Source of the DNA: Ideonella azotifigens
GTDB lineage: Bacteria; Pseudomonadota; Gammaproteobacteria; Burkholderiales; Burkholderiaceae_C
Length of the DNA stretch: 32,739 bases
Reading direction: 5' to 3'
NCBI RefSeq assembly: GCF_006519715.1
Contig: NZ_VIDT01000008.1
Location: forward strand, 1 to 32,739
In this document: positions 5,986 to 20,094 of the stretch, piece after piece
Numbering within the stretch: position 1 is the first letter of the stretch
How the letters are laid out: every line of letters starts with the position of its first letter
Translations under genes and position numbers: made by a program
The notes under the pieces: generated by a model
Seen by the model: the letters and a program-made list of their open reading frames with translations, nothing else
Databases searched by the model: none
What the model was told of the DNA's origin: nothing

Positions 5986-6954
5986 GTGAAAGACCTGATC
6001 GCCCTGCTGTTGCAACACGGCGTATTGCTGGTGTTCCTGGTCACGCTGGCCGCGCGTGCCGGTGCGCCTTTTCCGGCGGCGCCGCTGCTGGTGGTGGCGG
6101 GCGGCCTATCGGCGGGCGGGCTCCTCTCCAGCAGCGGCACGGTGATGGCCTCGCTGCTGGCCAACTTGGCGGGCGATGCGGTGTGGTTCTGGGGCGGCCA
6201 GCGTTTTGGCCACCGCGTGATGCGGCTGCTGTGCCGCATCTCGCTGTCGCCTGACTCCTGCGTGCGCCAGAGCGAATCGCTGATCACGCGTTGGGGCGGC
6301 GCTTCGCTGGTGGCCGCCAAATTCGTGCCGGGCATCTCGGTGGTGGCAGCACCCATGGCTGGCGCGCTGCACATGTCCTGGCGCCGCTTCCTGGCTTACG
6401 ACGCGCTGGCCGGGCTGTTGTGGACGGGGCTGTTCTTCGGCATTGGTCGGGTCTTCAGCAGCCAGATCGAGCAGATCCTCGGTGTGCTGGCCAACACCGG
6501 CATGTACGCGCTGGGTTTGCTGGCGGTGCTGCTGGCCGCCGCGGTGGCGCTGCGCTACTGGCGCCGCCGCCGCTTCCTGTTGAACCTGGACATGCCGCGC
6601 ATCAGCGTCGAAGAGTTGCTGGAACTGATGGCGCAGGAGCAGCCACCGCTGATCGTGGACGTGCGCTCGGCCGGCAGCCAGGCGGCAGACCGCCGACGCA
6701 TCCCGGGTGCCATGCGCATTGCGCTGCCGGACCTGGCCGAACACGCACCACGCCTGCCGCGCGACCGCGACATCGTGCTGTATTGCAACTGCCCGAACGA
6801 CGTGTCCGCCGCGCTCGGCGCACGCACGCTGAGCAGCCATGGCCACACCCGCGCCCGGCCGCTGATCGGCGGCATCAACGCCTGGGAAGCCGCCGGTGCA
6901 GACCTGGCCGCACATGACGATGGGGATCAGGCCATGGTGATGGCACCGTCCTGA
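5986..6954 (+). CDS. DedA family membrane protein fused to a rhodanese domain
   Basis: The 322-residue product joins two domains. Residues 1-200 form a DedA/SNARE-associated (VTT) membrane domain with several hydrophobic helices and the characteristic AKFVPGISVVAAPMAG segment at 111-126. A basic YWRRRR stretch (191-196) ends the membrane part. Residues 205-310 form a rhodanese domain with the active-site loop VLYCNCPN; Cys267 is the presumed sulfur acceptor. DedA proteins are linked to membrane lipid (undecaprenyl phosphate or phospholipid) transport and proton homeostasis. Rhodanese domains carry persulfide sulfur. GTG at 5986 is chosen as start because it begins the membrane domain directly; the ribosome site is weak and an in-frame ATG at 5920 is possible. 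Confidence 0.88.
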   Translation: MKDLIALLLQHGVLLVFLVTLAARAGAPFPAAPLLVVAGGLSAGGLLSSSGTVMASLLANLAGDAVWFWGGQRFGHRVMRLLCRISLSPDSCVRQSESLITRWGGASLVAAKFVPGISVVAAPMAGALHMSWRRFLAYDALAGLLWTGLFFGIGRVFSSQIEQILGVLANTGMYALGLLAVLLAAAVALRYWRRRRFLLNLDMPRISVEELLELMAQEQPPLIVDVRSAGSQAADRRRIPGAMRIALPDLAEHAPRLPRDRDIVLYCNCPNDVSAALGARTLSSHGHTRARPLIGGINAWEAAGADLAAHDDGDQAMVMAPS

Positions 6955-7026
6955 AGACACCAGGCCCAGGTGAACGCCGACGAGCCCGCGCGCGTTAGCA
7001 TCGTTTGTTCCGCACCAAGGTCCGCC

Positions 7027-7533
7027 ATGCAGTCGATGCTTCCCCTCTCGTCGCCCTCCTCCCGCCGCAGTCTCCTCGCCGGTTTCGCCGCCTCGGCACT
7101 GGCCGCGGCAACACTGCTGAGCGGCTGCGCCGGCATGGGCAAGCTGGAGAAGATCAAGGTGACGGTGGCCAGCGTAGAGAGCCTGGGTGTGCATGGGCTG
7201 GAAGCGCGCTTCGTGGTGAAGCTGCGGGTGCAGAACCCGAACGACATCTCGCTGGACTACGACGGCCTGGCCGTGGACATGGAACTGAACGGCAAGCCGC
7301 TGGCCAGTGGCGTGAGCAACGACAAGGGCACGCTGCCGCGCTTTGGTGAAACCGTCGTCACGCTGCCGCTCACAGTCTCCACCGTGGCGCTGCTGCGCCA
7401 GGCCAGCGAACTCGTCCGCGACAAGGGCGGCCAGAAGGAAGTGCCGTACCTGATCAAGGGCAAGATCGGCGGTGGTCTGTTCGGCACGGTGGAGTTCCAC
7501 CAGGCGGGCGTGCTGGCCATTCCGCGGCTGTAG
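7027..7533 (+). CDS. LEA type 2 family lipoprotein
   Basis: The 168-residue protein has a signal peptide with a clear lipobox, LLSGC, with Cys34 as the predicted lipidated residue. The SSRRSLLAGF start contains paired arginines and could be a Tat-type signal. The mature part is a WHy/LEA14-like beta-sandwich, recognisable from VESLGVHGLEARFVVKLRVQNPNDISLDYDGLAVDMELNG. Members of this family in bacteria are small, probably periplasmic or outer-membrane anchored, and of unknown function beyond a suggested stress role. The ATG at 7027 follows AAGG within ribosome-site distance. A TAGCAT hexamer at 6996-7001 may be the -10 element. Confidence 0.85.
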   Translation: MQSMLPLSSPSSRRSLLAGFAASALAAATLLSGCAGMGKLEKIKVTVASVESLGVHGLEARFVVKLRVQNPNDISLDYDGLAVDMELNGKPLASGVSNDKGTLPRFGETVVTLPLTVSTVALLRQASELVRDKGGQKEVPYLIKGKIGGGLFGTVEFHQAGVLAIPRL

Positions 7534-7588
7534 GCCCGCAAAGCCGTCCTGACCCTTCCGGGAGATGGTGTTTCGGGCGGCGGCGCAG

Positions 7589-7594
7589 CAAAAT
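7589..7594 (+). promoter_or_regulatory. -10-like element of the pirin gene, possibly leaderless
   Basis: CAAAAT lies exactly six bases before the ATG at 7601, with no ribosome site in between. The same spacing occurs at pilZ, the hydrolase gene and clpS. No good -35 is visible. Confidence 0.3.
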
Positions 7595-7600
7595 CGGGCG

Positions 7601-8530
7601 ATGCAAAGCCCTGCCACGCCCCACGAAGCGCCCCACTCCTCGCCCCTGCTGCTCACGGGTCACACCAAGGACCTGGGTGGCGGTTTCACCGTCAGCCGCC
7701 TGCTGCCTTCGGCCAAGCGCCAAGCCGTCGGCCCGTTCCTGTTCTTTGACCACTTCGGTCCGGTGCAGGTGGTGCCCGAGAGCCGGCATGACGTGGGGCC
7801 GCATCCGCACATCGGCCTGGCCACAGTGACCTACCTGTTCGAGGGGGCGATGATGCACCGCGACAGCATTGGCTCGGTGCAACGCATCGAGCCGGGTGCG
7901 ATCAACTGGATGAGCGCCGGCCGCGGCATCGTGCATTCCGAGCGCCGCCCGGAAGACCTGGCGCAGGCGACCTACATGAACCACGGCCTGCAGTTGTGGG
8001 CCGCGCTGCCGGCGGCGCACGAAGAAAGCGAGCCAGCGTTTTCGCACACAGCCGCTTCGGAACTGCCCGAGCACACGCTGCCCGGCGGCCACAAGCTGCG
8101 GGTGTTGATCGGCAAGGCGCTGGGCTTTGAATCGCCGGTGCAGACCTTGAGCGAAACGCTTTACCTGGACCTGCAACTGGCGCCCGGCGTCGAATTCACA
8201 CTGCCAGCGCTCGCGGAGGAACGTGCGGTCTACCCGGTTTCCGAGCCGCTGTTGCTGGATGGCCAAACGGTCGAACCGCGCACGTTGGCCGTGTTGCCCG
8301 CCGGCCAGCCGGTGAAGCTGGCCGGCACGACCGGCCAGGCGCAGCGCGTCATGGTGATCGGCGGCGCGCCGCTGGACGGCCACCGGCTGATCTGGTGGAA
8401 CTTCGTGTCCACGCAGCGCGAACGCATTGTCACGGCTGGCGAGGTCTGGGCGGCGGGCGGCATCGGCCACGTGCCGGGCGATGACGAAGGCCGGCTCGTG
8501 TTGCCAACGAACCGGCCGCTGCCAGCCTGA
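7601..8530 (+). CDS. Pirin family protein
   Basis: The 309-residue protein is a bicupin of the pirin family. The N-terminal cupin carries the metal-binding set His68 and His70 (HPHIGLATVTYLFEG), His112 and Glu114 (GIVHSERRP). The FLFFDHFGP segment is typical. The second cupin (about 180-300) lacks metal ligands, as usual. Bacterial pirins can act as quercetin dioxygenases or as regulators of metabolism; which applies here is unknown. I take the ATG at 7601 as the start because residues before it in the longer frame from 7565 look noncoding. The gene converges with acnA, and a strong hairpin separates the two. Confidence 0.9.
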   Translation: MQSPATPHEAPHSSPLLLTGHTKDLGGGFTVSRLLPSAKRQAVGPFLFFDHFGPVQVVPESRHDVGPHPHIGLATVTYLFEGAMMHRDSIGSVQRIEPGAINWMSAGRGIVHSERRPEDLAQATYMNHGLQLWAALPAAHEESEPAFSHTAASELPEHTLPGGHKLRVLIGKALGFESPVQTLSETLYLDLQLAPGVEFTLPALAEERAVYPVSEPLLLDGQTVEPRTLAVLPAGQPVKLAGTTGQAQRVMVIGGAPLDGHRLIWWNFVSTQRERIVTAGEVWAAGGIGHVPGDDEGRLVLPTNRPLPA

Positions 8531-8541
8531 ATGTGATGCAG

Positions 8542-8574
8542 GGACGACCGACGCCGATGAGGCGCCGGTCGTCC
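8542..8574. terminator. Bidirectional hairpin between pirin and acnA
   Basis: GGACGACCG (8542-8550) pairs with CGGTCGTCC (8566-8574), and inside it CGCC (8552-8555) pairs with GGCG (8561-8564) around a GATGA loop. The long stem sits 11 bases after the pirin stop and 4 bases before the acnA stop codon. There is no T-run on either side, but the position and strength fit a shared terminator. Confidence 0.7.
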
Positions 8575-8578
8575 GGCT

Positions 8579-11320
<2,742 letters not shown>

Positions 11321-11781
11321 GGGCTCTCTCCGGGCTGCGGACAGCGGCAGCCATCCGTTCAACGGCCTAGCTTACCGAGAAACTCGGCCTTGCGTCATGC
11401 CCGGCCTGGTACCACCCCGAAAGAGACAGGCCGGGCTGTGCCCATTGGCCTGTGACGCATGTGGCGCCACAAAAGCAAAGGGCCACCCAAAGGTGACCCC
11501 AGACTTCCGTTCACACCAACTTCGGTGGTGCAACGGGTACTTCGACGCCGGTAACGGGTTCCGGTCTCTGCCCAGTGCTGCAGTCGGTTTGTCGTCTCAG
11601 TGGTGCCTATTGTGCGGCGAAGTCGATGACCGGATCGTGACATGAAGCAAGGAAACACAAACCAGTTCCTGCTCATGCCGGCCGACAGGCTGCCGACAAG
11701 GTTCTGGAGCGGTGATTGCCGAACCGCAGGAGACTGCCTCTGCGAGCTTGTTGGGGAGGTAGGCCGGCGTGCCGAGGTGGG
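11321..11781. other. 461-base intergenic region between acnA and glgX, no gene seen
   Basis: No coding frame here is convincing. The region holds a perfect 10-bp palindrome GTGGCGCCAC (11461-11470), a small hairpin GGG-C-CACC/GGTG-A-CCC (11480-11499), and two similar direct repeats AACGGGTAC and AACGGGTTC near 11532 and 11553. The acnA promoter should lie at the left end; a TAAGCT hexamer on the minus strand near 11370 is a weak -10 candidate. The remaining sequence is unexplained. Confidence 0.5.
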
Positions 11782-13974
<2,193 letters not shown>

Positions 13975-14270
13975 GAACGCTCCTCCCTTTGAGCTGTGTC
14001 CGCAAATGCTGTGATGCAGCAAACACGCTAAGGGTGGCGGCGATCAATGGCCGCGGGGCAAACGCGCAAAGTGCTGTCGGTCTTCGCCTACTTGCAGCAC
14101 GCCAGGGTGTGGCTACGCTACTGGCTGCCGCCATGCGCAGAGAGCGGCCCAAGCAGTCGGGGCCGGCGTTTTCCGGCATGCCGATTGCCGTTTCTGCAAT
14201 GCTTTGAAACTTCGCACGCCAGCAGTTTCGGCGCCACACAAGCCACCCTTTGTTGGGACAGGAGACTGCA

Positions 14271-14522
14271 ATGCCCGTCGCCTTTTACGAGCAAGACCTG
14301 AAGAACCCGGTGCACCTGAGTGCGCACGATCCGGCGCAAGCCGACTACTGGGCTAGCCGTCTCGGCGTTTCGGTGCCTGAGCTGCGCCAGGCGGTCGACG
14401 CGGTCGGCACGGCACTGCACGCCGTGCAGCAATACCTGGGTTGTGCCGACAGCCCATCGCTGGGCTGGGCACCACCTGGCACCACGCTGACGCTGGGCCC
14501 GCCGATCAATCGGCGGCGCTGA
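14271..14522 (+). CDS. DUF3606 family small protein
   Basis: The 83-residue protein contains a DUF3606 core in residues 17-60: an HDPAQADYWASRLGVSVPEL segment followed by RQAVDAVGTALHAVQQYLG. The pattern of tyrosine-tryptophan and a helical AVDAVG segment is typical of this small domain. Function in the family is unknown. The C-terminus is Pro-rich and ends in Arg residues. An AGGAG motif lies at 14260-14264, suitable for the ATG at 14271. The gene is divergent from glgX. A GAAACT/AGTTTC inverted repeat (14206-14211 and 14224-14229) lies in the shared upstream region and may be part of the promoter. Confidence 0.8.
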   Translation: MPVAFYEQDLKNPVHLSAHDPAQADYWASRLGVSVPELRQAVDAVGTALHAVQQYLGCADSPSLGWAPPGTTLTLGPPINRRR

Positions 14523-14547
14523 AGCAATCTGAGGCAATCTGAGCCGC

Positions 14548-15210
14548 TCAGGCCAGCACTTTCAGCAGCCAGCGGTTCAGGTCTTCGATCTCCGGGCCGC
14601 AGACCGAGTGTTCCATCGGGTAGGTGTGCCACTCGACCGGGTAGCCCAGCGACTGCAGCGTGTCGTGCGCCGCCTGCCCGCGCGCCAGCGGCACGACGGG
14701 GTCGTACTGGCCGTGCGCGAGGAACACCGGCACGTCGGCATTGGCGCTGCTGCGCTCGGAGGCGGTCGTGTCTGACAAGGGCAGGTAGCCGGACAGGCCG
14801 ACGATGCCGGCCAGTCGCTTCGGTGCGCGCAGGCCCGTCAGCAGGCTCATTGCGCAGCCCTGCGAAAAGCCCATCAGCACGATGCGGTTCGCCGGGATGC
14901 CGCGTTCGATTTCGCGGTCCACCAAAGCTTGCACCGACAACAAAGAGGCACGCAGTCCGGCTTCGTCTTCGCGCCGCACCAGGTCGCTGCCATGGATGTC
15001 GTACCAGGCCCGCATGCGCATGCCGTTGTTCCAGGTGACAGGGATCACCGGCGCATGCGGGAACACGAAGCGGACCGGGCCGACCACGGACAGGTCGAGT
15101 TCCTGCGCGATCGGGACGAAGTCGTTGCCATCGGCACCGAGGCCGTGCAGCACGATGATGCTGGCAACGGGGAAGTCGCCAGATTGCATTTCAAGGGTTT
15201 CAAGCGCCAT
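14548..15210 (-). CDS. Carboxylesterase/phospholipase family alpha/beta hydrolase
   Basis: The 220-residue protein belongs to the short alpha/beta hydrolases related to Pseudomonas carboxylesterase II and acyl-protein thioesterases. The catalytic triad is Ser116 in GFSQG, Asp170 in HGQYDPVVP and His201 in MEHSV. The oxyanion segment VLHGLGADGNDF is at 20-31. It hydrolyses carboxylic esters of short to medium acyl chains in the cytoplasm; the natural substrate is unknown. No signal peptide is present. The start ATG at 15210 has a -10-like TATGCT exactly six bases upstream and no Shine-Dalgarno. It is followed by the glutathione peroxidase gene upstream on the same strand, 48 bases away. Confidence 0.92.
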   Translation of the reverse strand: MALETLEMQSGDFPVASIIVLHGLGADGNDFVPIAQELDLSVVGPVRFVFPHAPVIPVTWNNGMRMRAWYDIHGSDLVRREDEAGLRASLLSVQALVDREIERGIPANRIVLMGFSQGCAMSLLTGLRAPKRLAGIVGLSGYLPLSDTTASERSSANADVPVFLAHGQYDPVVPLARGQAAHDTLQSLGYPVEWHTYPMEHSVCGPEIEDLNRWLLKVLA

Positions 15211-15216
15211 GGCGCC

Positions 15217-15222
15217 AGCATA
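15217..15222 (-). promoter_or_regulatory. -10-like element of the hydrolase gene, possibly leaderless
   Basis: On the minus strand TATGCT is followed by six bases and then the ATG at 15210. No ribosome site lies between them. No good -35 is seen. Confidence 0.35.
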
Positions 15223-15258
15223 GCGCGCAGCGGCCTGAAACCCGGTGGAGCGTTGGGC

Positions 15259-15810
15259 TCAGGCCGCCAGTGCGGCGTCGATCGCGGCGATCAGCGCCGG
15301 ATGGTCCGGCGCCACGTCCGGTGCAAAGCGGGCCAGGACCTGGCCGTCGCGGCCGATCAGGAACTTCTCGAAGTTCCACAGCACGTCGGTCGGCGCCTTG
15401 GGCCGCATGTTGTACTTGGTCAGCGCGGTCGTCAGCTTGTCGTCGCCCGAGGGCTGGGCCGTTGGCTGGGCTTCGATGAGCGCGGCATACAGCGGGTGGC
15501 GCGGCGCGCTGTTGACCTGCAGCTTGCTGAACAGCGGAAAGCTCACGCCATAGTTCAGGTCGCAGAAGGAGGCGATCTCGGCTTCGGTGCCCGGTTCCTG
15601 GGCGCCGAAATCATTGGACGGGAAACCCAGTACCTGCAGGCCCTGCGCCTTGTGCTGCTCGAACAGCGCTTCCAGCCCCTTGTACTGCGGCGTGAGGCCG
15701 CATTGGGAAGCCACGTTGACGATCAGCAGCACCTGGCCGGCATATTCGCCCAGCGTGGTCGGCGTGCCGTCGATGCGTTGCAGGGGAATGCTTCGAAGCG
15801 TGCTGCTCAT
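15259..15810 (-). CDS. Glutathione peroxidase (Cys type)
   Basis: The 183-residue protein carries the peroxidase active-site residues: Cys37 in VNVASQCGLTPQY, Gln71 in FPSNDFGAQEPGT, and Trp145 and Asn146 in DVLWNFEKFLI. The active site uses cysteine, not selenocysteine. Such bacterial enzymes usually reduce hydroperoxides with thioredoxin or glutathione. There is no signal peptide, so it acts in the cytoplasm. An AAGGACAGGACA stretch precedes the ATG at 15810 and can provide a ribosome site. Its neighbours do not point to a specific pathway; sodB, another oxidative-stress gene, is at the far end of the window. Confidence 0.93.
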   Translation of the reverse strand: MSSTLRSIPLQRIDGTPTTLGEYAGQVLLIVNVASQCGLTPQYKGLEALFEQHKAQGLQVLGFPSNDFGAQEPGTEAEIASFCDLNYGVSFPLFSKLQVNSAPRHPLYAALIEAQPTAQPSGDDKLTTALTKYNMRPKAPTDVLWNFEKFLIGRDGQVLARFAPDVAPDHPALIAAIDAALAA

Positions 15811-15972
15811 GGGGCTTGTCCTGTCCTTGAAGTGGGGAGGCGCAGGTTAGCCTGAAGCGGCGTGTGGTGTTGTCGGCGGACTGAACGTCCCTGCCGGCAG
15901 CCGGTGCAAACCGTGAGCGGTACTCGAAAAGGTACTTCAATCCGCCGGCCGATGAAACTCGACGCGGAAATG

Positions 15973-16000
15973 AAAAACGGGTCCCGAAGGACCCGTTTTT
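15973..16000. terminator. Strong bidirectional intrinsic terminator (tRNA-Ser)
   Basis: AAAAACGGGTCC (15973-15984) pairs perfectly with GGACCCGTTTTT (15989-16000) around a 4-base loop that reads TTCG on the minus strand. This 12-bp stem with A and T runs on both sides is a textbook terminator. It lies 13 bases beyond the 3' end of the leftward tRNA-Ser. Confidence 0.92.
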
Positions 16001-16012
16001 ACTCTCGTAGGT

Positions 16013-16105
16013 TGGCGGAGACGAAGGGATTCGAACCCTTGATGGAGTTTTAAGCCCCATACTCCCTTAGCAGGGGAGCACCTTCGGCCACTCGGTCACG
16101 TCTCC
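16013..16105 (-). tRNA. tRNA-Ser (anticodon GCU)
   Basis: The minus-strand sequence folds as a class II tRNA. The acceptor arm is GGAGACG (16105-16099) with CGTCTCC (16023-16017), followed by discriminator G and an encoded CCA (16015-16013). The anticodon loop CTGCTAA gives GCT at 16071-16069, reading AGC and AGU codons. The T arm contains GGTTCGAATCC, and a long variable arm typical of serine tRNAs lies between. The promoter and terminator around it are both recognisable, so it is a single-gene unit. Confidence 0.97.
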
Positions 16106-16118
16106 AACCTAAGCTCGC

Positions 16119-16147
16119 ATTCTAGCCACAAAAACAGTGGTTTCTAA
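16119..16147 (-). promoter_or_regulatory. Promoter of tRNA-Ser
   Basis: On the minus strand TTAGAA (16147-16142) and TAGAAT (16124-16119) are 17 bases apart. The predicted start near 16112 leaves a short leader before the mature tRNA at 16105. Confidence 0.6.
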
Positions 16148-16180
16148 AGAAAACGCCGGGCCGCTCCCAAGTTTTCTTTA
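16145..16180. repeat. Imperfectly placed 10-bp inverted repeat, possible REP-like unit
   Basis: TAAAGAAAAC (16145-16154) and GTTTTCTTTA (16171-16180) are exact reverse complements separated by a GC-rich 16-base spacer. The left arm overlaps the -35 of the tRNA promoter. A C-run, a palindrome CCCCTCGAGGGG (16182-16193) and another hairpin follow directly. The composite looks like an interspersed palindromic element. Confidence 0.4.
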
Positions 16181-16193
16181 CCCCCTCGAGGGG

Positions 16194-16212
16194 CCTGCCG
16201 CAGAGCGGCAGG
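16194..16212 (-). terminator. Hairpin after lysC
   Basis: CCTGCCGC (16194-16201) and GCGGCAGG (16205-16212) form an 8-bp stem with loop AGA, flanked by CCCCC and GGGGG that can extend the fold. It begins 16 bases after the lysC stop codon on the minus strand. On that strand the T content comes only later (GTAAAGAAAAC), so it is a moderate terminator call. Confidence 0.6.
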
Positions 16213-16227
16213 TTCGGGGGCACCAGT

Positions 16228-17517
16228 TCAGCTCATGTTCTCGGCGACCGGAGAATTGTCTGCGTCGAGATCGAAGGCCTTGTGCAGCGCGCGCACCGCC
16301 AGCTCCATGTACTTCTCGTCGATCACGACGGAAGTCTTGATTTCGCTGGTCGTGATCATCTGGATGTTGATGCCCTCTTCGCTCAGCGTGCGGAACATCT
16401 TGCTGGCCACGCCCACGTGGCTGCGCATGCCGATGCCGACGATGGAGACCTTGCAGATCTTCGGGTCGCCCAGCACGGTGGCGGCACCGGTGGCCGGTGC
16501 GACCTTGTTCTTCAACAGGTCCATCGTGCGCTGGAAATCATTGCGGTGCACGGTGAACGAGAAGTCGGTCTTGCCGTCGTGCGAGACGTTCTGGATGATC
16601 ACGTCCACATCAATGTTGGCCTCGGCGACGTCGCCGAGGATCTGGTACGCGATGCCAGGCTTGTCAGGCACGCCCATCACGGTGACCTTGGCTTCATCGC
16701 GGTTGAAGGCGATGCCCGATACAACGGCTTGTTCCATCTTTTCGTCTTCCTCGAAAGTGATCAGGGTGCCCGACTTGGCTTCTTCGTCAATGTTGATGTC
16801 CCAGGGCGTGAAGCTGGACAGCACGCGCAGCGGCACGCGGTACTTGCCAGCGAATTCCACTGAGCGGATCTGCAGCACCTTGGAGCCCAGGCTCGCCATT
16901 TCCAGCATTTCCTCGAAGCTCACGGTGTGCAGCCGGCGCGCTTCGGGCACCACACGGGGGTCGGTGGTGTAGACACCATCGACGTCGGTGTAGATCAGGC
17001 ATTCGGCCGCCTTCAGCGCGGCGGCGATGGCGACGGCGGAAGTGTCAGAGCCGCCGCGGCCCAGCGTCGTGACGTTGTGGTCTTCGTCGATGCCCTGGAA
17101 GCCGGTGATGACGACCACCTTGCCGGCGGCCAGGTCGGCACGCACTCGTGCATCGTCGATGCTCTGGATGCGGGCCTTGGTGTAGGACGAATCGGTCTTC
17201 ACCGGCACCTGCCAGCCGTTGTAGCTGATCGCGTCCATGCCTTCGGCTTGCAGTGCCAGCGACAGCAGGCCCACCGAGACCTGTTCACCGGTGCAGGCAA
17301 TCATGTCCAGCTCGCGCAGCATGGCGGGCGTTTGCTGGGCGGGCGACAACTCCTTGGCCAGTCCCAGCAGGCGATTGGTTTCGCCGCTCATGGCCGAGGG
17401 CACGACCACCATCTGGTGCCCGGCGCGGGCCCATTTGGCAACGCGTTTGGCGACGTTGCGAATGCGCTCCGTCGAACCCATTGATGTGCCACCGTACTTG
17501 TGAACGATCAAAGCCAT
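16228..17517 (-). CDS. lysC: Aspartate kinase
   Basis: The 429-residue enzyme phosphorylates aspartate, the first step toward lysine, threonine, methionine and diaminopimelate. The kinase motif KYGGTSMG starts at Lys7. [25 protein letters not shown] marks the nucleotide and substrate region. Two ACT domains occupy the last 150 residues (for example [26 protein letters not shown]), as expected for a feedback-inhibited LysC. The full length and the Burkholderiales order tilS-lysC-tRNA-Ser support the assignment. The leader upstream of the ATG at 17517 contains a TAGAAT -10 candidate at 17614-17609, which would give a leader of about 85 bases. Confidence 0.96.
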   Translation of the reverse strand: MALIVHKYGGTSMGSTERIRNVAKRVAKWARAGHQMVVVPSAMSGETNRLLGLAKELSPAQQTPAMLRELDMIACTGEQVSVGLLSLALQAEGMDAISYNGWQVPVKTDSSYTKARIQSIDDARVRADLAAGKVVVITGFQGIDEDHNVTTLGRGGSDTSAVAIAAALKAAECLIYTDVDGVYTTDPRVVPEARRLHTVSFEEMLEMASLGSKVLQIRSVEFAGKYRVPLRVLSSFTPWDINIDEEAKSGTLITFEEDEKMEQAVVSGIAFNRDEAKVTVMGVPDKPGIAYQILGDVAEANIDVDVIIQNVSHDGKTDFSFTVHRNDFQRTMDLLKNKVAPATGAATVLGDPKICKVSIVGIGMRSHVGVASKMFRTLSEEGINIQMITTSEIKTSVVIDEKYMELAVRALHKAFDLDADNSPVAENMS

Positions 17518-17689
17518 GTGAGGATGCCAAAGTAGCTGAACAAGCCGCCGCGAAGGCTTGGCTGCGCATGCGGTGGACGGTGACCGGCATGGCCACGCGA
17601 AACCCTACATTCTAGCGGTTGCCATCTGTCGAATTCCCGGGCAGAGGCTTGCTTGGCAAATGGCGAAGCCTGGCTTGCCGCGCTGTCGT

Positions 17690-19036
17690 TTACGTGGGCT
17701 CTGCCGGCTCGGCCAGCCATTCGGGCCGCAGCTGCGGCTCACCCGGCGCAGCCAACGCCCTGGCGTCCACACCCAATCCCGGCACGAACAAAAGCTGACC
17801 GCCCGCCCCGTACAGCAGCGGCGCCTGCCGCGCCCAGGCCGGCACCGCCGCAGCCTGGAACTGTTTTTTCAGCGAACGCAGCGTGCTACGCGGTGCCCGC
17901 TGGAATTGCTCGCCGCCGGTTCGCGCCGCGAGGCATGCGCCGGCCAGCAAGGCGAGCGGAACGCCGCCTTCGCTGGCGGCGCTGAGCCTGAGGCGGCCTT
18001 GCCAAGCCGGTGCGTGCCACTCGCCAGGCTCGACCACCTGGGGCAATTGCAGCGATGCGGCCTCGACGACCCTGTTGAGCGGCAAGCTGAGCGGCTGCAG
18101 CACGCCGCGGTAAAGCCTCAATTCCGAATCGGGTCCCAGCGGCCACCTGCCCTGCCTGGCGCGCGGCAGTTCCGCCAGCAGACGCGCCACCAGGCTGTCC
18201 GGCACATCGGCCTGACGATGCTGCAACCAGGCCTGCAGTGAAAATCGCCGGCGGACCGGCGAGAGACACAGCCAAGCCTGCATCGGCATCCCGGCCTGGC
18301 TCGCGCCCATTGCCGCCAGATCTTGCGCAGCCACCTCGTGGATCAGCGCTGCGGCGGCCTGGGCTTGCTCGGCCAAGCGCTGCAGCTGCTGCTCGGCCTG
18401 CGGAAACGCCTGGTTCAGCGCCGGCAACACCTGATGCCGCAAGCGATTGCGGTCGAAGCGGGTGTCGTGGTTGCTGCTGTCCTCGATGTGCCGCAGCCGA
18501 TGGCGCCGCACATAGTCTTCGATGGCCTGCGCCGGCTGTTGCAGCCACGGGCGAGCCCAGACGATGCCTTCGCGTTCAATCAGGTCGGGCATGGCCGACA
18601 AGCCAGCAGGCCCCGTGCCGCGCATGGCTTGCAGCAACACGGTTTCTGCCTGGTCGCGCCGGTGATGGGCCAGCAGTACCAGGCCTGCGCCATGCGCCTT
18701 AGCCATGCGGGCCAGCGCCTCATAGCGCTCTCGCCGGGCCCAGGCTTCGATGCTTTGCCCGGGCGAAGGCGAGCCACTCAGCCGGGCGGCGTCAAAACGA
18801 AGATGGGGATGGCGGCTGCGCCAGCGCTGGCATTGCGCCGCGAGATGGGCGAGCCAGGCGTCCGCCTGAGGCATCAGCCCATGGTGCACATGCAGGGCCA
18901 GCACCTGCAGGCCGCTGCCGGCTGCCTGCCGCAAGGTCGCGTGCAGCAAGGCGGTGGAGTCGCGCCCGCCACTGGTGGCGACCGCCACCACGGGCAGCGT
19001 CGAAATTGAAGCCGGCCTCGGCGGCCGCGCCGCCAT
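17690..19036 (-). CDS. tilS: tRNA(Ile)-lysidine synthase
   Basis: The 448-residue protein attaches lysine to C34 of tRNA-Ile(CAU), using ATP, so that the tRNA reads AUA as isoleucine. The PP-loop ATP-binding motif SGGRDS is at 22-27, followed by HVHHGL (49-54), AHHRRDQAET and DSSNHDTRFDRNRLRH. The C-terminal substrate-binding domains are present, including the LKKQFQAAAVPAWARQAPLLYG segment. It is essential in most bacteria. It lies 26 bases after accA on the same strand, in the conserved accA-tilS-lysC order, and is probably translated from the accA transcript. Confidence 0.95.
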   Translation of the reverse strand: MAARPPRPASISTLPVVAVATSGGRDSTALLHATLRQAAGSGLQVLALHVHHGLMPQADAWLAHLAAQCQRWRSRHPHLRFDAARLSGSPSPGQSIEAWARRERYEALARMAKAHGAGLVLLAHHRRDQAETVLLQAMRGTGPAGLSAMPDLIEREGIVWARPWLQQPAQAIEDYVRRHRLRHIEDSSNHDTRFDRNRLRHQVLPALNQAFPQAEQQLQRLAEQAQAAAALIHEVAAQDLAAMGASQAGMPMQAWLCLSPVRRRFSLQAWLQHRQADVPDSLVARLLAELPRARQGRWPLGPDSELRLYRGVLQPLSLPLNRVVEAASLQLPQVVEPGEWHAPAWQGRLRLSAASEGGVPLALLAGACLAARTGGEQFQRAPRSTLRSLKKQFQAAAVPAWARQAPLLYGAGGQLLFVPGLGVDARALAAPGEPQLRPEWLAEPAEPT

Positions 19037-19062
19037 GCCGGCCAGCCTTTCCGTCAGCGCGC

Positions 19063-20034
<972 letters not shown>

Positions 20035-20094
20035 GCTCGGGTTCCTTCTTAGCGGGGAAAAAGAGATCGGGGGAACGATGCGTGTCGGTGGCTG

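Noticed and set aside
6106-7656. A 516-codon minus-strand open frame over the DedA-rhodanese and LEA genes
   Set aside because: It spans two real genes and the gap between them, is rich in His, Gln and Arg as expected for shadow frames, and has no ribosome site or motif.
11525-11600. A stretch with tRNA-like words (GGTTCCGGTC and nearby)
   Set aside because: No acceptor stem, anticodon arm or CCA can be formed in register, so it is not a tRNA.
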